DNA from: Streptococcus panodentis
GTDB taxonomy: Bacteria; Bacillota; Bacilli; Lactobacillales; Streptococcaceae
NCBI RefSeq assembly: GCF_017884005.1
Contig: NZ_QFAY01000005.1
Coordinates: forward strand, 66,720 to 130,719
Direction of reading: 5' to 3'
DNA length: 64,000 nt
Position 1 is the first letter of the stretch, and the number at the start of each line of letters is the position of its first letter. The notes beneath the pieces were generated by a model. The model worked only from the letters and a program-made list of their open reading frames with translations, was not told where the DNA came from and did no database searches. Both the position numbers and the translations under genes were made by a program. Shown here one piece after another: positions 1 through 9,466 of the stretch.

Positions 1-869
1 AAGATCATGTCGCTTTCACGAACCGGCACCAGAAGATTGGACACATTGAAACCTTGGCCTGTCAAGCCGCCGCTGCCGATAGCAATCTGTCCCTGAGCCT
101 GCTGATAGGTTGTTGTCTGGGCATAGTCAAAAGGATGCAGCCAAGCTAGGATACGGTTGATTTGATAGGTTGGCATGCCCAGAGTATTGTGGAGAAAGGC
201 CCGCCCGCCGTCCGAGATGAAAATAAAGAGAAAAGCAGACAGCAGCACTGCTCCTGTCAAAAAGACAGGCAGGATGATTTTCCAGGAAACACCTGACAGG
301 AGGATGATGCCGCAGTAGATAGCGACAAACACCAGAGCCGTTCCCAAATCGCTCTGCAGCGCCAGCAGCAGCAGCACCGGCAGGGTCAAGAGACCCAGTT
401 CAAAAATCAGCAGAAAATCCAGTTTCAGCGTGCGCACTTCCTTCTTGTGCTTCTGCAGAAACTGCACCAACAGCCGGGACAGCATGAGGATGTAGGAAAT
501 TTTCATAAATTCCGACGGCTGAAAGAGTGTGACACCGCCGACTGCAATCCAGTTTTTGGCTCCTGTCGAAGCAACCAGCGAATCATTGTAAAAAATCAGC
601 GGCAGCACCATCAGGCCCAATCCTAAAACATAAAGATAAGGCGTCATCTGCCAGAGAAATTTGGTATTGAAAAACATGACGATGAAGCTAATCAGAAAAC
701 CGACTGCAATCCAGGCAATCTGCTGACCGACAATATTCCAGACATTGTCAGGATAGTCGTGGCTGACAGCAATATAAATGGCTAATACGCCGATAGCCAG
801 CAGAATCAGCACCGGCAGAATCAGGCTATAGTCAATTCGGGACTCAAAAGTCCGCCTTTGGTAAGACAT
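1..869 (-). CDS. rodA: RodA, SEDS-family peptidoglycan polymerase (3' end cut by window)
   Basis: About 289 residues are visible, beginning MSYQRRTFESR at 869 behind a strong ribosome binding site (AAGGAGGGAA). The chain is a run of hydrophobic segments with SEDS landmarks: FQPSEFMK in the middle, SGGLTGQGF, and VPVRESDM close to the window edge, where the Asp corresponds to the family's catalytic acidic residue. SEDS proteins polymerise lipid II glycan chains in the membrane; the RodA branch serves side-wall (in cocci, peripheral) growth with a class B PBP. It starts only 12 nt after the YeiH-like gene and is probably co-transcribed with it. A second SEDS gene (ftsW) lies at 29338-30564. RodA rather than FtsW is chosen because ftsW next to ppc is accounted for; the branch assignment is otherwise an inference. 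Confidence 0.9.
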   Translation of the reverse strand, partial: MSYQRRTFESRIDYSLILPVLILLAIGVLAIYIAVSHDYPDNVWNIVGQQIAWIAVGFLISFIVMFFNTKFLWQMTPYLYVLGLGLMVLPLIFYNDSLVASTGAKNWIAVGGVTLFQPSEFMKISYILMLSRLLVQFLQKHKKEVRTLKLDFLLIFELGLLTLPVLLLLALQSDLGTALVFVAIYCGIILLSGVSWKIILPVFLTGAVLLSAFLFIFISDGGRAFLHNTLGMPTYQINRILAWLHPFDYAQTTTYQQAQGQIAIGSGGLTGQGFNVSNLLVPVRESDMI

Positions 870-881
870 ATTCCCTCCTTG

Positions 882-1856
882 TTAGAAAAAATACTGAATC
901 AGTAAGCTGGAAAGAGCGACACAAAACCAGGCAAAGGCTCCCGTCAGCAAAGGGGCTGCGCCAGCCTCCCTAAACTGTTTGAAGGAAACTTTGGATCCGA
1001 TGGCTGCCAGAGCCATGGCCATGAGCCACTGGGACAGCAGTTTGCTGTAGGGAAGCAGGGCTGCGGGCAGGATACCCCAGCTGCTGACGAGCGAAGCCAG
1101 CACAAACCACAAAATAAACCATGGAAAAATCTTTTTCAGCTCTACCTTTTTAGCAGCCTGCTTTGAGCGAGCATAGCGGCAGCCGGCAAAAATCAGGCAG
1201 GCCGGCACAATCATCAGCGCCCGGCTGAGTTTGACAATCGTTGCCAAATCACCGGCCGGCTGGCTGTAAGTATAGCCGGCAGCTACAACGGATGAAGTAT
1301 CGTTAATGGCCGTCCCTGCCCAGGTCCCAAAGAAAGCATCCGGCATTTGCAGCAGGTGTCCTAAAAAAGGAAAGATAAAAACTGCCAAAATATTGAAGAA
1401 GAAAATCGTTGACATAGACAGGGCGATGTCCTCTTCTTCTGCTTCTAAAATCGGAGAAGCCGCTGCAATAGCAGAGCCGCCGCAGATTGCTGTTCCAAAA
1501 GCAATCAGCAGGGTCAGCACCTGCTTCATTCCAAAAAATCTGCCAGCCAGACCTGCTGCACAAAAAGCAATGAGAATGGTTAAGATGCTGACTCTGAGCG
1601 AAGTAAATCCTGTTTCCGAAACCTGACCGATTGACAGGGAGAAGCCCAAAAAGATGATGGCATACTGCAGAAGTTTTTTGCCGGAATAGCCCAGACCTGC
1701 CTGAAAGGCAGCTGGAATTTCGACAGTATTGCTGCAGACCATTCCCAATACAATAGCAAAAACGCTGGAGCCAATCAGGGGCAGCTGGCCGCCCAAGAAA
1801 ATAGAAAGAGCCGCCAGCCCAAAGGACAGGAGCAGACCGGGCAGATATTTTTTCAC
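882..1856 (-). CDS. YeiH/UPF0324 family putative sulfate (anion) exporter
   Basis: A 324-residue integral membrane protein starting with GTG at 1856 (AGAAGG ribosome binding site 8 nt upstream). About ten hydrophobic segments cover nearly the whole length. Family-typical stretches are GSSVFAIVLGM near the N-terminus, a glycine-rich FGTAICGGSAIAAASP around residue 120, and GTAINDTSSVVAAG around residue 180. The family is annotated as putative sulfate exporters, but its substrate is not firmly established. It precedes rodA on the same strand with 12 nt between them. No regulatory site was recognised in the 111-nt gap to dinG. Confidence 0.85.
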   Translation of the reverse strand: MKKYLPGLLLSFGLAALSIFLGGQLPLIGSSVFAIVLGMVCSNTVEIPAAFQAGLGYSGKKLLQYAIIFLGFSLSIGQVSETGFTSLRVSILTILIAFCAAGLAGRFFGMKQVLTLLIAFGTAICGGSAIAAASPILEAEEEDIALSMSTIFFFNILAVFIFPFLGHLLQMPDAFFGTWAGTAINDTSSVVAAGYTYSQPAGDLATIVKLSRALMIVPACLIFAGCRYARSKQAAKKVELKKIFPWFILWFVLASLVSSWGILPAALLPYSKLLSQWLMAMALAAIGSKVSFKQFREAGAAPLLTGAFAWFCVALSSLLIQYFF

Positions 1857-1967
1857 GAATAAACCTTCTTTCCTATTCTTACCATTATAACAGATTTTGA
1901 AAAGAGTAACTGAGTCAATCTGCAGAATTTTTAAAAAAACAGCCTGACTGGCTGGAAACTTTCCAAA

Positions 1968-4427
1968 TCAGTCCGACTGTTCCTCGTCAAAAAAATCCGC
2001 TGCTTTCTGTAATATTTCCGGCTGAGACAGGCTCTCAAAAGAAGCCAGCTGGCTCAGATGATGCTGAATCTGCTTGCCGTAACGCTTGGTCAGGATGCGG
2101 TTGTCCAGTAGAATGACTGCTGATTTCTGGCGCTCATTGCGGCGCGTCCTGCCGATAGCCTGCTTGAGACGCAGAATAGCCAGCGGCAGCTGATAGTCAT
2201 AGAAGGAATTTTTGCCGTCAGCTTTCAGATAGCTGTTGATTTTCTGCACAAAAAAGTCCTTGGGATTGTCAAAAGGAAGCCGCGTAATCACCTGGACAAT
2301 CTGCTCCTGCTCGGCAAAATCCGCTCCTTCCCAAAAGCTGCCCGAACCCAGCAAGATATTGGCTTCTGCTCTGTCAAAACGCCGTTTGATATTGCTGGCA
2401 TCGCCGTTTTTGTATTGGGCCAGATGAGGAAGGGACAGCTGCTCAGAGGTCGCAAGCAGAAGGTCTCTGGAAGTGAACAGCGCTACGATAGGCCGGCCCA
2501 GTGCTGCCAGCTCCTGCAGAGCAACTGCAAGCTGCTGGGCAAAATCCTGGCTGGACAGGTCGGTCACATTCGGAAAATCTGTATTTAAAAAGAGCTTCTG
2601 CAAGGGCCTTTTTCTGTTTTTAAGCTTATAGAAATGATAGGTTTCAAAGCCCAGCAGCTGGGCCAGGTTGACCTTGGAGCTGATTTCCAGCGTGGAGGAG
2701 ACCAGAATGACCTTGGCAGTCTCCGGCAGAAACTCTGTAAAGCGCAGGAGGTCCGAACGCCCAGCATGCAGCTTTTTCAGCCTGTAATCCGCTCCCGCTT
2801 CGTCTGTCAGCCAGTAATACTGGTATTTGGGGCTGAACATGGCCTGAAGCTCTGGCAGCAAGTGCTCATCCAGTTCGGACACATCCTGCCGCAGTTTCTC
2901 AACAACTTCCGTCTGCAGCTCAGAGTCCCGTTTTCTCTGCCGCTCCGCTGCATGGGCCAGTTCAAACTGGATGCTCTGCAGCAGCCTTTCCTGCACCAGA
3001 CGCTGCTTGGTCTGCAGCAGCTGGCTGATCTGCTGCAGGAGCTTGGTCAGATTCAGGCTGGCCTGAGAAAAGCTCTCTAAGGCAAAAAACAGCTTCTGGG
3101 CCTCATCTACCACTAAGATCCGATTGTCCAGCAGTGACTGGTCGTCTTCCAGGCGGGTCAAAAGATAGGCATGATTGGTAATCACCACCCGGCTGACAGC
3201 TGCTTTGACCTGCCCCTGCCGCCAAAAGTCCTCCTGATAAAAAAGTGATTTTCTGCTTAATTTTCCGTCATGGCGAATCTCACTGAAATAAGCCGAAAAG
3301 CGATGGGCCTGACCGATTTCATTCAGGTCTCCGGTCTCGGTCTCGGTCAGCCAGACCAGAAGCTGCATCTTGCAGCGATTCGTCAGACGGTTATCGTCCT
3401 GGACAGCCAGACTGTCGTAAAAGCGGTCCAGCTTCAGATAATTGTCCGGACTCTTGAGACTGTGGAAGGTCAGCCCAAACACTTCCTGCAGAATCCGGCC
3501 TTCCTTTTGCAGGAGCTGGTCCTGCAGCACCTTGGTCGGCACTGTTACCAGCACCCTCTCCTTTCTCCGAGCCAGGATTGGCAGCAGATAGCCAAAAGTC
3601 TTGCCCAGACCGGTCTGAGCCTGCAGAAAAGATGGTTCCTGCTGGTCCAGAGCTTCCTCCATAAAATGGGCAAAGCGGAGCTGCTCCGGCCGTTCTTCCA
3701 GTCCCAGCAGATAGAGATTGGTCAGAAAATCCTGCGATAATTTCTTTTCAGAGCCCCTGCTTGCAGGCTTTTTCAGAAAAATTCCCTGACAGTCCTGCAG
3801 GCCCTTGACCCGCCCATTCGGCAGGCTCTGGTAGACTTCCTCAATGGCTAGGCGCGATTCATAAATCAAACTGTCTCCGAAATCCAGAATTTTTTCGACC
3901 AACGCCTTGGGCAGGCCTCTGATTTTCTCCTGTATTTTCAAAAAAAGCTGGGCAGTCGCCTGGGCATCTGCAAGGGCCGTATGGGCATTTTCCAAGGGAA
4001 TGGCCAGCGTCCGGCAGAGCTGTCCCAAAGAATATTTGTCCAGGCTGGGATAGAAAACCTGAGCCAGCTCAACGGTATCCACGCGGGGAGTCAGCAGTTC
4101 AAATCCTTCCCAGAAAAGCGCCTCCGCCAGAAAATTGGCATCAAACTTGACATTGTGCGCTACAAAAATGGCATCGTGAATCAGATCATAGACTTCACGC
4201 GCTACCTGCGAAAATTCCGGTGCCTTTCGAAGCCGTCTGTCATCAAGCCCTGTCAGCTCTTTGATATGCTCATCCAGCTTCTGATGAGGATTGACATCGG
4301 TCTCATAGATCTGCGTCACCGCGCCGTTTTCGATAATGACAATGCCAATCTGAATAATTTTCCCACTGCTATTGGCCCCCGTGGCCTCCAAATCCACGAC
4401 GGCATACTTATACTGTTTGTCTGTCAT
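1968..4427 (-). CDS. dinG: DinG-type bifunctional exonuclease/ATP-dependent helicase
   Basis: An 819-residue fusion. Residues 1-170 are a DnaQ-like 3'-5' exonuclease: VVDLEATG gives the DxE motif (D12, E14) and NAHTALADAQAT gives the third acidic motif with its His. The rest is an XPD/DinG-like superfamily 2 helicase with Walker A QTGLGKT (271-277), Walker B VVDEAQ, GSGSFWEGADF and the arginine-finger region QAIGRTRR near the C-terminus. This N-terminal exonuclease fusion is typical of Firmicute DinG, and the cysteine cluster of iron-sulfur DinG/XPD proteins is not obvious. The likely role is DNA repair or removal of R-loops and flaps. The start at 4427 has no ribosome binding site; a TGATATAAT element only 9 nt upstream suggests a leaderless message. 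Confidence 0.93.
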   Translation of the reverse strand: MTDKQYKYAVVDLEATGANSSGKIIQIGIVIIENGAVTQIYETDVNPHQKLDEHIKELTGLDDRRLRKAPEFSQVAREVYDLIHDAIFVAHNVKFDANFLAEALFWEGFELLTPRVDTVELAQVFYPSLDKYSLGQLCRTLAIPLENAHTALADAQATAQLFLKIQEKIRGLPKALVEKILDFGDSLIYESRLAIEEVYQSLPNGRVKGLQDCQGIFLKKPASRGSEKKLSQDFLTNLYLLGLEERPEQLRFAHFMEEALDQQEPSFLQAQTGLGKTFGYLLPILARRKERVLVTVPTKVLQDQLLQKEGRILQEVFGLTFHSLKSPDNYLKLDRFYDSLAVQDDNRLTNRCKMQLLVWLTETETGDLNEIGQAHRFSAYFSEIRHDGKLSRKSLFYQEDFWRQGQVKAAVSRVVITNHAYLLTRLEDDQSLLDNRILVVDEAQKLFFALESFSQASLNLTKLLQQISQLLQTKQRLVQERLLQSIQFELAHAAERQRKRDSELQTEVVEKLRQDVSELDEHLLPELQAMFSPKYQYYWLTDEAGADYRLKKLHAGRSDLLRFTEFLPETAKVILVSSTLEISSKVNLAQLLGFETYHFYKLKNRKRPLQKLFLNTDFPNVTDLSSQDFAQQLAVALQELAALGRPIVALFTSRDLLLATSEQLSLPHLAQYKNGDASNIKRRFDRAEANILLGSGSFWEGADFAEQEQIVQVITRLPFDNPKDFFVQKINSYLKADGKNSFYDYQLPLAILRLKQAIGRTRRNERQKSAVILLDNRILTKRYGKQIQHHLSQLASFESLSQPEILQKAADFFDEEQSD

Positions 4428-4436
4428 ACTGCTATG

Positions 4437-4445
4437 ATTATATCA
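4437..4445 (-). promoter_or_regulatory. Extended -10 promoter of dinG, probably leaderless transcript
   Basis: On the minus strand the sequence TGATATAAT (TGn plus a perfect TATAAT at 4442-4437) ends 9 nt before the dinG ATG. Transcription normally begins about 7 nt after the -10 element, so the 5' leader would be about 2-3 nt. No Shine-Dalgarno sequence precedes the ATG. The -35 region is poor, as is common for extended -10 promoters. Confidence 0.55.
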
Positions 4446-4559
4446 TAAAAGCGTCTCTTAGACATCTGAAAATTCCCTGCTGCGGCTGAATTAATTCTGT
4501 GCAAAATCTGCATTTTTCTGTTACACTCAGTAACAAGAAGAATTTTGCGAGGAAAGCCA

Positions 4560-5201
4560 ATGAAAATTCACCGAATCATCAATATCGTTGCCTTTGAAAA
4601 TACCTATATTCTGGAAAATCAAGACCATGTTCTGGTCATTGATCCCGGCAGCGAATGGAAAAAAATCCAAAGAACATTAGAAGAAATCGGCAAGCCTCTG
4701 ACGGCTGTTCTTTTGACCCATACCCACTATGACCATATCATGAGTCTGGACAAGGTCAGAGACAGTTTTGCCCAGCCGCCGGTCTATGTAGCCCAAAGCG
4801 AAGCCAGTTGGCTCTACAGCCCTGCAGACAATCTGTCCGGTCTGGACCGACATGCCGACTTGGACGACATCATCTGCCGGCCGGCGGAGGAATATTTCAG
4901 CTACCATCAAGACTATCATTTAGACGGCTTCCGCTTTTATGCTGTTCCCACACCCGGCCATTCTATCGGCGGCGTCTCCTTTGTCTTCCCGGAAGAACGC
5001 ATCGTCCTGTCTGGTGATGCACTTTTCTGCGGCAGCATCGGACGGACGGACCTGCCGACCGGAAATCTCGACCAGCTTTTAAACAGCATCCGGCAGGAAC
5101 TCTTTATCCTTCCCAAAGATTATCGAGTCTATCCCGGTCATGGAAATGAAACGACTATCGCCCACGAAAAAAACTTCAATCCTTTTTTTCAAACTCAATG
5201 A
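4560..5201 (+). CDS. Metallo-beta-lactamase-fold hydrolase (glyoxalase II-like)
   Basis: A 213-residue protein. The ATG at 4560 is preferred over an upstream in-frame TTG because GAGGAAA lies just before it. The zinc-binding signature THTHYDHI (HxHxDH) is near residue 60. It is followed by GHSIGGV (third His), SGDALFCGSIGRTDL (bridging Asp) and a final YPGHG. These are hallmarks of the hydroxyacylglutathione hydrolase-like branch, whose members hydrolyse thioesters or related compounds; the true substrate is not evident. The gene is alone and transcribed away from dinG. Its last codons and TGA stop lie inside the start of a BOX-like intergenic repeat (ACTCAATGAAAATC), so the C-terminus was probably shaped by repeat insertion. 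Confidence 0.88.
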   Translation: MKIHRIINIVAFENTYILENQDHVLVIDPGSEWKKIQRTLEEIGKPLTAVLLTHTHYDHIMSLDKVRDSFAQPPVYVAQSEASWLYSPADNLSGLDRHADLDDIICRPAEEYFSYHQDYHLDGFRFYAVPTPGHSIGGVSFVFPEERIVLSGDALFCGSIGRTDLPTGNLDQLLNSIRQELFILPKDYRVYPGHGNETTIAHEKNFNPFFQTQ

Positions 5202-5492
5202 AAATCAAAGACCAGACTGGGAAGCCAACCGCAGGCTGATATTCTTCGGAAATCCATACCAACTATCCCTCATTTCGACTTATCGTCATTTAGTTTATCT
5301 TTTATTACTTTGTTAGCTCGCCTTGCCGTACGCCAGTACTGTCTGCGGCTCGCTGCCTCGTACTAAAAGCAAACTAAAAGACTATATCATCTGCCAGCTG
5401 AAGGCGAACTGACTCAACAGACGGTTTCCCAACAAGACTAAAGGCTAAATCGCTGACGGCCGGCTGTGAAACAGAAATTTAACAGACACTGC
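5194..5492. repeat. Degenerate BOX-like element and shared intergenic repeat
   Basis: No gene is supported in this stretch. Its left end (5194-5238) matches one end of the streptococcal BOX element (ACTCAATGAAAATCAAAGA, then GAAGCCAACCGCAGGCTG). From 5281 it contains TATCGTCATTTAGTTTATCT, the inverse of a repeat found again near 41461-41490, 53101-53136 and 54797-54822. The remainder looks like decayed repeat sequence. Confidence 0.6.
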
Positions 5493-5533
5493 AAAAAAAA
5501 GAGTTTGAGGCTGGACCTCAAACTCTTTTTTGC
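5493..5533. terminator. Bidirectional terminator after ftsX
   Basis: AAAAAAGAGTTTGAGG and its exact complement flank a 5-nt loop, giving A-tracts and T-tracts on both strands. It can end both the ftsE-ftsX transcript (minus strand) and anything read from the hydrolase gene (plus strand). Confidence 0.85.
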
Positions 5534-5569
5534 AGCTATCTGTGCATACAGCTGCTAAACTGTTGGTTC

Positions 5570-6496
5570 TTAAATCTTCAGGAAACGCCTCATAGAGAAG
5601 ACCGAACCGATTGAGCCGATTAAGATTCCCAAAACAAAGAGGGCAGCAATCATAATCGGAATGAAGAGGGCTGGCTCAATCATAGAAAGCCCCTGAGCAA
5701 CCAAACCTTTGTTCATCGATTGGAAAACCATGGTGTAGACAAAGTAGACCAAGGCTGCCGGAACGGCTGCACCCAAAAGACCAATCCAGGCGCCTTCAAA
5801 AAGGAAGGGGCCGCGGATGTAGCTGTTCTTAGCCCCCACCAGTCGCATGATTTGGATTTCACGGCTGCGGGAAATAATAGTAATCCGGATGGTATTGGAA
5901 ATCAGGAGAATGGCAATAAAAATCAGCAATCCTGCACCGACCAAGCCCCAGGTCTGGATAAAATTGGACAGCTCAAAGAGACGTTTGGTATTGGCACCGC
6001 CGTTTTGGACCTCGGAAACACCGTCTATTTTCTTGGCTTTGTTTGTGACGGATTCCACATGTTTAGGGGAAGTTGTGTCTACAATATAAGCGTCATAAAG
6101 CGGATTCGAGTCGCCTTCAAAGACCTTCCACTCACTTCCCATCGTTTCGGTCAGTTTTTCATACTGCTCTTCCTTGCTGGAAAACTCCACCTTGGCTACA
6201 TTTTTCATGGAAGACAAAGCATCATAAACCTTGTGGTAGTCCTCATTTTGGACCGTCTGTCCTTCTTTGACAATGGTTTCGCTATTATCAGCGGTATCCT
6301 TGCGCATGTATACCATGACGCGGACATTGTTGGAAATATCGTTTGCCAGCTTGGCCGTATTGAGGATAACAGAGGCAAAGATAGCCACCAAACCCAGAGT
6401 AATCATGACCGAGCTGATAGCTGCTACAGTCATCCAGCCATTTCGCTTAAGGCTCTTAAGCGATTCAATCAAATGGCGAAAAAATCTACTAATCAT
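5570..6496 (-). CDS. ftsX: FtsX, cell-division ABC transporter-like membrane subunit
   Basis: A 308-residue protein. The start is the ATG at 6496 (MISRFFRHLIESLKS), which overlaps the end of ftsE and follows an AGGAG inside ftsE; a longer in-frame extension lacks support and 308 residues is the usual streptococcal length. It has one N-terminal transmembrane segment, a large extracellular domain (about residues 50-165), then three more membrane segments around residues 175-200, 230-250 and 275-295. With FtsE it forms the complex that, in streptococci, activates the wall hydrolase PcsB at the division septum. Its place directly after ftsE supports the call. Confidence 0.95.
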   Translation of the reverse strand: MISRFFRHLIESLKSLKRNGWMTVAAISSVMITLGLVAIFASVILNTAKLANDISNNVRVMVYMRKDTADNSETIVKEGQTVQNEDYHKVYDALSSMKNVAKVEFSSKEEQYEKLTETMGSEWKVFEGDSNPLYDAYIVDTTSPKHVESVTNKAKKIDGVSEVQNGGANTKRLFELSNFIQTWGLVGAGLLIFIAILLISNTIRITIISRSREIQIMRLVGAKNSYIRGPFLFEGAWIGLLGAAVPAALVYFVYTMVFQSMNKGLVAQGLSMIEPALFIPIMIAALFVLGILIGSIGSVFSMRRFLKI

Positions 6497-7181
6497 CGTA
6501 TCCGTATTCTCCTTCCGCTTCATCACGCACCACACGGCCATTTTCGATGGCAATGACGCGGTGACGCAGAGTATTTACAATCTGGCTGTTATGGGTCGCC
6601 ATCAAAACTGTTGTACCTTGGAGATTGATGCGTTCCAACAAATTCATAATTTCCCAAGAATTATCGGGATCCAAGTTCCCTGTCGGCTCGTCTGCAATCA
6701 GCACTTTGGGATTGTTGACAATGGCCCGGGCAATGGCAATCCGCTGCTGCTCTCCCCCAGAAAGTTCATTGGGGAAAGAGCGGACCTTGTGTTTGAGACC
6801 GACCAGATCCAGAACCTCCATGACGCGCTTTTTAATATTGCGGCGGCGCTCGCCGATTACTTCCATAGCATAGGCAATGTTTTCATAAACGGTCTTTTTG
6901 GGCAGCAGCTTATAATCCTGGAAAACGACTCCGACCTGACGGCGCAGCATGGGAATGTCCTTCTTTTTAATCTTGGCCAGATTAAAATCAGCCACATTCA
7001 GACTGCCCTTATCCAGCTTCACTTCACGGTAAAGCAAGCGGATAAAGGTTGACTTGCCGGCGCCTGAAGGTCCTACAATGTAGGCAAACTCTCCCGAATC
7101 TACCTTGATAGACACACTGCGCAGGGCAGTGGTCCCGTTGTCGTACTTCTTGACAACATCTTTCATTTCAATTATTGACAT
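6489..7181 (-). CDS. ftsE: FtsE, cell-division ATP-binding protein
   Basis: A 230-residue ABC ATPase with Walker A GPSGAGKST (about 37-45), Q-loop VVFQDYKLL, signature LSGGEQQR, Walker B VLIADEPTGNLD and H-loop ATHNSQ. It supplies ATP hydrolysis for FtsX at the cytoplasmic face of the septal membrane. It overlaps ftsX by 8 nt and follows prfB after 45 nt, the usual streptococcal arrangement. The start MSIIEMKDV at 7181 has a rather distant AAAGGA. Confidence 0.95.
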   Translation of the reverse strand: MSIIEMKDVVKKYDNGTTALRSVSIKVDSGEFAYIVGPSGAGKSTFIRLLYREVKLDKGSLNVADFNLAKIKKKDIPMLRRQVGVVFQDYKLLPKKTVYENIAYAMEVIGERRRNIKKRVMEVLDLVGLKHKVRSFPNELSGGEQQRIAIARAIVNNPKVLIADEPTGNLDPDNSWEIMNLLERINLQGTTVLMATHNSQIVNTLRHRVIAIENGRVVRDEAEGEYGYDD

Positions 7182-7226
7182 GTATTGAAAAATCCTTTCA
7201 ATCTGAATTCTAATCCTTTTAATTTC

Positions 7227-8322
7227 CTAGTTCAGCCGCCATTTGAGATAGGCATCAATAAAGCCATCCAAATCCCCGTCCATCACCTTGTCAACCAGAG
7301 CAACCTCATAGCCGGTCCGATGGTCCTTGACCATGGTATAAGGGGTGAAGACGTAGGAGCGGATTTGGCTGCCCCAGGAAATTTCTTTCTTATCTCCTTT
7401 AAGCGAGTCCACTTCTGCTGCTTTTTTTTCCTGCTCCAGCTGATAGAGCTTGGCCTGCAGCATTTTCATGGCCCGGTCGCGGTTGCCGTACTGGGTCCGG
7501 TCTACTGTCGACTGCACGACAATTCCCGTAGGGATATGTGTCAGCCGCACACCGGTCGAAACCTTATTGACATTCTGCCCGCCGGCTCCGCCTGAGCGGA
7601 ACGTGTCCATTTTTATGTCATCCTCGCGAATCTCTACTTCAATCGTATCATCCAGCTCTGGCATGACTTCTACTGAGGTAAAAGACGTATGCCGGCGCTT
7701 GGCTGAGTCAAAGGGGGAGATCCGCACCAGCCGGTGGACGCCCATCTCAGACTTGAGGAGACCATAGGCATGCGGCCCTTCAAATGATAAGGTCACCGAC
7801 TTGATACCGGCTTCATCGCCCGCCTGATAGTCCAAGACTTCCACTTTGAAGCCCTTGGCATTGCCGAAGCGCGTGTACATGCGCAGCAGCATATCGCCCC
7901 AGTCCTGTGCTTCCGTACCGCCCGATCCTGGGTGGATTTCAAGGATAGCATTGTTATTATCATAAGGCTCAGACAAAAGCAGGGTCATTTCATAGCTGGT
8001 CATCATTGCAGACAGTTCAGCCAGCTTTTCTTCTAATTCTTCCTGCAGCGTATCATCTTCCGCTAAAAAATCAAGCAGAATTTCTGATTCATCAAACAGG
8101 TCTGTCATCTGATGAAAATTCTCGTAGGTCTGCTTGAGTTCATTCAGTTCCTGAGATGTCTTTTGGGCAGCTATATTGTCATCCCAAAAATCAGGCTCTG
8201 TCATCTTATTTTCTAAGATAGCAATTTCTTCTTCCAGTCCCTCTAAGTCAAAGAGACCCCCTGAAAGAAGCTAATTTTTCACGATTTGCGTCAATCTTCT
8301 GACGAATTTCTGAAATGTCCAT
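7227..8322 (-). CDS. prfB: Peptide chain release factor 2, read through a programmed +1 frameshift
   Basis: The gene starts at ATG 8322 ([20 protein letters not shown]), behind AGAGGT. The first frame ends at an in-frame TGA (8250-8248) set in the canonical slippery context CTT-TGA-C, with a Shine-Dalgarno-like AGGGGG at 8262-8257. After a +1 slip translation continues as [10 protein letters not shown] into the main reading frame, giving about 364 residues. RF2 recognises UGA and UAA; the GGQ catalytic motif is visible ([10 protein letters not shown]) and [13 protein letters not shown] is typical of the family. Low RF2 favours the slip, so the gene regulates itself. The downstream neighbour is ftsE. 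Confidence 0.96.
8248..8262 (-). promoter_or_regulatory. prfB programmed frameshift site
   Basis: On the minus strand, AGGGGG lies 3 nt before CTTTGAC. This is the classic internal Shine-Dalgarno plus CUU-UGA-C arrangement of autoregulated prfB genes. Confidence 0.95.
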
Positions 8323-8528
8323 AAATACCTCTTTTCATATATCGTTTAATTATAACATAAATTCATTTTTTTGACTAATCTCAAAATAAATGCGGGTTTC
8401 ATTGTAACCAATTTTCCGCTGAGAGGCAAGAAAACTGCTCCCTTGTCACGGAATTGTTAGATAGACCAACAAAAGACAGCAATCCGCAAGCAGCAATCAG
8501 ACAAGAGGCTGGAGAAAAACGGCAGCGA

Positions 8529-9329
8529 TTAGGATAAGATTTTCTTTTCAATGACTGTGAGAACGCCTGACTGGTCATTGCCGGGTGCTTGGTACTTGGC
8601 CTTTGCTTTGACAGCCGGAGAGCCATTGGCCATGGCATAGCTCTCACCTACATAGCCCAGCATTTCCAAATCATTGCCGCCGTCTCCAAAGGCCATCATC
8701 TCCTCAGGCTCAATCTGCAGATACTGGCTTAGATAAGCCAAAGCCGCTCCCTTGTGAACGCCTGACTGAATCATATCAATAGAACCGTGGCCGCTGGAGA
8801 CCGCCGTCATCTGCTGACCAGCGGCCTGATTGAGCAGCTCCAGCAGACGGCTAGTCTGCTCAGGCGGAACCAGCAGAGCCAGCTTGACAAAATCATCAGC
8901 CGGCAGATGATCAAAATCCGGCACTTCTGTCAAAGCGTGGTAATAAATACCGATTTCGTCCTTATAGCTCTGGGGAGCCGATGCAAGCAAATAGGCCGAA
9001 TGCAGGCCGCAGAGGGTCGTCTGCCGGTCCAGGCCTTCCATTTTCAAAACCCGCAGAACCTTGGCAATAAGCTCCGTCGCTATTTTTCTTTCCATAAGCA
9101 GACGGCTGCCTTCAAAAATCAGGGCACCGTTCTCAGAAACGATGAAGAGCTCCTCCTTATACTGTGGAAAAAAAGAAGCCAGCTGGGCATATTGGTTGCC
9201 GGAAATGACGGTCACTTTGATTTCCTTTGCTCTCAGCTGCTCATAAACAGCCTCAAAACGTTTCAAATCATAAGTATTGTCCGAGCGCAAAAAAGTACCG
9301 TCCATATCAAAAGCAATGAGTTTTATCAT
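8529..9329 (-). CDS. Cof-type HAD-superfamily phosphatase
   Basis: A 266-residue protein beginning MIKLIAFDMDGTFL, with a good ribosome binding site (GGAGGGG). HAD motif I is DMDGT (nucleophile Asp near residue 8), motif II is VISGN, and motif IV is GDGGNDLEML. The cap inserted between motifs II and III marks the Cof/YbjI type IIB group, which dephosphorylates small phosphorylated metabolites; the substrate cannot be read from sequence. It is divergent from the metallophosphoesterase at 9467. The 206-nt gap on its 3' side (towards prfB) holds nothing recognisable. Confidence 0.88.
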   Translation of the reverse strand: MIKLIAFDMDGTFLRSDNTYDLKRFEAVYEQLRAKEIKVTVISGNQYAQLASFFPQYKEELFIVSENGALIFEGSRLLMERKIATELIAKVLRVLKMEGLDRQTTLCGLHSAYLLASAPQSYKDEIGIYYHALTEVPDFDHLPADDFVKLALLVPPEQTSRLLELLNQAAGQQMTAVSSGHGSIDMIQSGVHKGAALAYLSQYLQIEPEEMMAFGDGGNDLEMLGYVGESYAMANGSPAVKAKAKYQAPGNDQSGVLTVIEKKILS

Positions 9330-9466
9330 GGCATTCCCCTCCTTCTCTCTATTTTACAATAAAAGTCTTAAAAAATTAAGAAAAGCAGCAGGAAAATTCA
9401 AGACTGGCTCTGCAGCGGACCGCAAAAAAGTTTTCCAAGTCGGCTAAAATATGCTAGACTAAGGTC

